Assembly: GCA_020438665.1 (NCBI GenBank)
Contig: JAGQUE010000289.1
Span: 1-9,056, forward strand
Source of the DNA: Nocardioidaceae bacterium
GTDB lineage: Bacteria; Actinomycetota; Actinomycetes; Propionibacteriales; Nocardioidaceae
Reading direction: 5' to 3'
Length of the DNA stretch: 9,056 bases
The translations under genes were made by a program, and so were the position numbers. Shown here one piece after another: positions 7,001 to 9,056 of the stretch. Numbering within the stretch: the stretch's first letter is position 1; each line of letters starts with the position of its first letter. The notes beneath the pieces are model-generated. The model was not told where the DNA came from. It ran no database searches and was given only the letters and a program-made list of their open reading frames with translations.

Positions 7001-7250
7001 TCAGGCCGAGCACCTGGTCGGGACGGACCTGGCCGGTGACGACGAGATAGACCACCCGCGCGGCCATCACCGAGGTCTTGCCGGAGCCGGCGCCGGCGAT
7101 CACCACCGCGGGCTCGAGGGGTGCCGAGATCGCCTCCCACTGCTGGGCGCTGACGGTGTAGTCGGTCTGCATGACGGTCTGCAGGTCGGCCGGCGTGCGG
7201 AGCTCGCGGGGACGCGGGTCCGGGGTCCGGGGGTCGGTCTCGAGGCTCAT
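4023..7250 (-). CDS. adnB: AdnB subunit of the AdnAB helicase-nuclease (double-strand break resection)
   Basis: A 1075-residue motor-nuclease; M. smegmatis AdnB is about 1095. In mycobacteria AdnA and AdnB form a heterodimer that unwinds and resects broken DNA ends ahead of RecA-dependent recombination. The UvrD-like motor shows Walker A GAGSGKT (53-59), motif Ia GLTFTTKAASEL, Walker B VLLDEYQDT (282-290), motif III GDPNQAIYGWRG (319-330), motif IV VNRRSDRR (359-366), motif V LLTVHRAKGLEWD (668-680) and motif VI YVAFTRARHEL (750-760). The C-terminal RecB-type nuclease has H926 in GTRFHAW, D996 in GRID, D1010 and K1012 in VVDWKTS, and Q1023 and Y1027 in QLALY; all metal and catalytic residues are present. 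It lacks the cysteine set found in the adnA product. The ATG overlaps the adnA stop as ATGA, so the two are translationally coupled. Confidence 0.93.
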   Translation of the reverse strand: MSLETDPRTPDPRPRELRTPADLQTVMQTDYTVSAQQWEAISAPLEPAVVIAGAGSGKTSVMAARVVYLVVTGQVRPDQVLGLTFTTKAASELRTRIREALDVAGFARGALTDDGDDEVLEPVVATYNAYASSLLAEHGLRIGHEPDTRVVADAARYQLAGRVIDRHHDPVVLLSDSPHHVINYILALDGALAEHLVAPADLRAFDQREAPRFAAELTGKTADDVANAFGRRAEALILVEQYRSLKRVLGLMDFSDQIALAAELADRHPDVGSVERGKYRIVLLDEYQDTSVAQALMLRRLFSGPTVTAGLGHPVTAVGDPNQAIYGWRGASVSNILRFGEDFRRSDGSPDTPAYPLTVNRRSDRRILQTANALARPLLAAFARVQALEPGGEADGAVSTIVHETYGDELDWLVRAVRDAHDTSAREEGRRWREIGVLARDNKHAADVFDALAADEIPVEIVGLKGLLRLPEVSEVLATLTLVSDLTANSELLALLTGPRWAIGPRDLALLGRRARELAETRRGRVVAASVQEALSVAVAGADPTEVPALSDALDDPGELPYSAAARERFALLAAELRTLRAHTGEPLLELVRRIIDTCGIDIELASSVSEAARARRENLDLFVKAVAEFQAIDGAVTLPALLAWLEAEEDGEGLDIATPSEADSVKLLTVHRAKGLEWDHVFLVGACESRFPHTRSRGLWPTRVEILPTPLRGDARDLPFLHGHDNDALKRLAADTKAHEETEELRLGYVAFTRARHELVVSSYLWTEGRKTPLGPSPYQETIREVMAGWGEQPLAWRDKPPKDTPNPLQSVVREVAWPVTEQTAEALRRLDAAERVRAVDPTADDPPLDMVQAAQVAEWDDELERLVAEARRDVATEIAVPLPEVLSATAVARLRDDPGGFAADLARPMPRPPSPAARFGTRFHAWVEARFGQQDLIDPDEMPGRGDAGIDDDADLAALIERFEQGPFGDRLPHRIEAPFSLVLAGQVVRGRIDAVYREADGTFLVVDWKTSRSATADPLQLALYRLAWAELSGVALDQVRAAFFYVRTGVLVEPDELPGRAGLEALFDPAGG

Positions 7251-9056
7251 GACAGCGTCGTCCCAGCGGTGTGGGCCGGGCAGAACCGGACAAAGTCACA
7301 GCGTTCGCACTGGGCGCCGGGCCGGGCCGGGAACTCTTCGTCGCGCAGCCGGGCCACGGCCTCGGTCAGCTGACGCTCGACAGTGGTGAGACCGTCGGCG
7401 TCGGGCGTCTGGGGTGGCTGGGCCTGCACCTTCATGCCGGTGCGGAGCTGCTGGCGCAGCTGCCACAGCTCGGCGCCGCCGGCCTGGGTCGGCCGGGCGG
7501 CGTCGGGGAGGTCGGCGAGCAGCTGGTCGAAGGCGCCGTGCTCGGCGGCGAGCTGATAGAGGCCGAGCTGGGGGTGCTGGGCCAGCTCCTCGCCTGTCAC
7601 AGCGGTCTTGCCGGTCTTGAGGTCGATGACGACGACGCGACCCTCGTGATCGATCTCGAGGCGGTCGGCATAGCCGTGGAGCACCACTCGCTGTCCGTCG
7701 GGCAGGCTGACATCGGTGCGGAACTGCTGCTCGGTGGCGACCAGCCGGCGCGCGCCGGCCCGACCTGTGTGGACCAGGAAGCGGTGCAGCGCCGCCTCGA
7801 CCTCGGCCCGCTCTCGGTCACCGGACCAGGGTGTCCGGAACGGCACCCGCCCCCACACCTCGTCGACGTGGGCCATCAGCCGCTCGACGAGGTCGGGCGT
7901 GACCTCCTCCTCGCCACGGCCGATCCGGTCGGCCAGGGTGTGGACGACGTTGCCGAAGCCCTGCGCCTGGGTCGTGAGCCGTTCGCCGCCGGCCTCGTGG
8001 TGGAGGAACCACTGAGCGGGACAGGTGACCAGCCCCGTCAGCGCGCTCGCCGAGATGGGGATCGCGCCCGCGTCGTCCAGCATCGCCTCGTCGGCATGCG
8101 TCCACGCCCGCGTGCCCCACCACGTCGCGGGATCGGCCGCGGGGACACGCAGCTCCCCGGCCTGATGGGCGGCCGCCAGCCGGGCCAGCCGCAGCGCCGC
8201 CGCCTGGCGCAGCTGTGGTGACTGGTCGGGATCGGCGACGGTGCGCCTCAGCTCAGCGACCAGCCCCGCGAGCGACAGCGGTCGCCGGGGCCGCCCGGTG
8301 ACGTGGACGATGCGGTGATCCGCCACGTCCGGGAACAGCTCCTCGAGGAACCGGGACCGCTGCTCTCCCTCGTCGTCGCTGGACGCCACGGCCGTGACCA
8401 CGAGCCGCTCGCGGGCCCGCGTGCAGGCGACATAGAAGAGCCGCCGCTCGTCGGCGAGCAGTGCCCGCGTCGAGGTGGGCGGGACCAGCCCATGGCTGCC
8501 GATCAGGTCGGCACGAAGCAGCGTGGCCCGCCGCCGCAGGTCGGGCCAGCTGTCCTCCTGGACGTGGGCCACCACCACCAGCGGCCACTCCAGCCCCTTG
8601 GCCCGGTGGGCGGTCAGCAGTCTCACGGCCTCGTCACGGATCCCTCGCTCGGCGAGGGTGTCACCCGGGATCTGCTGGGCCCGCAAGGTGTCGAGGAACG
8701 ACGCCGGGCCGGTGTGGCCCCGGGCCTCCTCGGCGCGGGCGGCCGCGTCGAAGAGTGCTACCACGGCGTCGAGGTCGCGGTGCGCGAGCCGAGCCGCGAG
8801 CCCGCCCCGACCGATGGCCGAGCGCAGCCGGCCCGGCCACGACGTGCCGTCCCAGAGCGTCCACAGCAGCTCCTCCACACTCGCGCCCTCCTCGAGCTGC
8901 GCACGGGTGCGGGCGAGCAGGACGGCCAGGGCGGTCGCCCGTTGCTCGCCCGGGAGCGGGTCGGTGAGGTCGGCGAACGCGGCGGGGTCGAACAACGCCG
9001 CCCGCAGCAGCTCGGCGGACCCGCGCGGGCTCCGGCCCGCCTCGCGAGCGGCAGCG
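7247..9056 (-). CDS. adnA: AdnA subunit of the AdnAB helicase-nuclease (5' part beyond right edge)
   Basis: The C-terminal 602 residues of an AddB/UvrD-like motor-nuclease, open to the right edge; M. smegmatis AdnA is about 1045 residues, so some 440 N-terminal residues, with Walker A and B, are outside. Counting from the first whole codon (9055), motif V LLTAHRAKGLEW is at about 146-157 and motif VI YVACTRARERL at about 208-218. The nuclease has H372 in GNVVHTLADR, D464 in GYADR, D478 and K480 in VIDLKTGK, and Q496 in HPQLGLYQLA. One cysteine in TCPAQWFL (C345) and three near the C terminus in CERCDFVRFC (C583, C586, C592) form the pattern of the AddB-type 4Fe-4S cluster that staples the nuclease domain. 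The stop overlaps the adnB start by 4 bp. Any promoter lies outside the window. Confidence 0.92.
   Translation of the reverse strand, partial: AAAREAGRSPRGSAELLRAALFDPAAFADLTDPLPGEQRATALAVLLARTRAQLEEGASVEELLWTLWDGTSWPGRLRSAIGRGGLAARLAHRDLDAVVALFDAAARAEEARGHTGPASFLDTLRAQQIPGDTLAERGIRDEAVRLLTAHRAKGLEWPLVVVAHVQEDSWPDLRRRATLLRADLIGSHGLVPPTSTRALLADERRLFYVACTRARERLVVTAVASSDDEGEQRSRFLEELFPDVADHRIVHVTGRPRRPLSLAGLVAELRRTVADPDQSPQLRQAAALRLARLAAAHQAGELRVPAADPATWWGTRAWTHADEAMLDDAGAIPISASALTGLVTCPAQWFLHHEAGGERLTTQAQGFGNVVHTLADRIGRGEEEVTPDLVERLMAHVDEVWGRVPFRTPWSGDRERAEVEAALHRFLVHTGRAGARRLVATEQQFRTDVSLPDGQRVVLHGYADRLEIDHEGRVVVIDLKTGKTAVTGEELAQHPQLGLYQLAAEHGAFDQLLADLPDAARPTQAGGAELWQLRQQLRTGMKVQAQPPQTPDADGLTTVERQLTEAVARLRDEEFPARPGAQCERCDFVRFCPAHTAGTTLS

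Noticed and set aside
7271..8221. 316-codon plus-strand open frame, antisense to adnA
   Set aside because: A GC-driven antisense shadow of the AdnA nuclease domain; no motif and no start signal.
1..9056. Novel defence or mobile system suggested by two UvrD-type helicases and a RecB-type nuclease
   Set aside because: The helicases match UvrD2 and AdnAB in motifs, length and conserved order. There are no integrases, transposases, att-like repeats, base-composition shift or toxin-like partners.

Overview
High-GC actinobacterial chromosome, best read as a Nocardioides-like member of the Actinomycetota. This rests on GC of roughly 70%, GTG starts, apparent leaderless promoters, a mycoredoxin and the AdnA/AdnB pair. 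No species can be named. The content is mainly housekeeping DNA repair and redox/nucleotide metabolism. I found no phage, transposon, CRISPR, tRNA or rRNA, and no clear new defence system.

Layout. Bases 1-1496 (minus) are the first 498 codons of a UvrD2-type SF1 helicase that runs off the left edge. A 106-bp divergent region holds a perfect 14-bp palindrome and candidate promoters. A small cupin gene (1603-1935, plus) follows, ending in a hairpin. Next is a strong match to a SigR/SigH thiol-stress promoter (GGAAC-N18-GTT), then mrx1, a CGYC mycoredoxin (2046-2288, plus). nudC (2298-3206, minus) converges on it. nudC and deoD (3272-3985, plus) diverge from a 65-bp region in which each has a TANNNT -10 box exactly 7 nt before its start codon, which suggests leaderless transcripts. 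deoD converges on adnB (4023-7250, minus), with a hairpin at the junction. The upstream gene adnA (7247 to the right edge, minus) overlaps adnB by the 4-bp ATGA and is cut off at its 5' end.

How the genes fit. The order uvrD2 - mrx1 - nudC - adnB - adnA matches, from memory, the M. tuberculosis block Rv3198c to Rv3202c. The cupin and deoD are extra here, and deoD sits where Rv3200c would be. AdnA and AdnB form the heterodimeric motor-nuclease that resects double-strand breaks. UvrD2 is a second SF1 helicase. Mrx1 reduces mycothiol-protein disulfides, NudC hydrolyses NAD(H) and NAD-capped RNA, and DeoD phosphorolyses purine nucleosides. The most useful observations are regulatory: the SigR-type promoter, the uvrD2/cupin palindrome, and the nudC/deoD promoter pair, which argues for a shorter nudC start.
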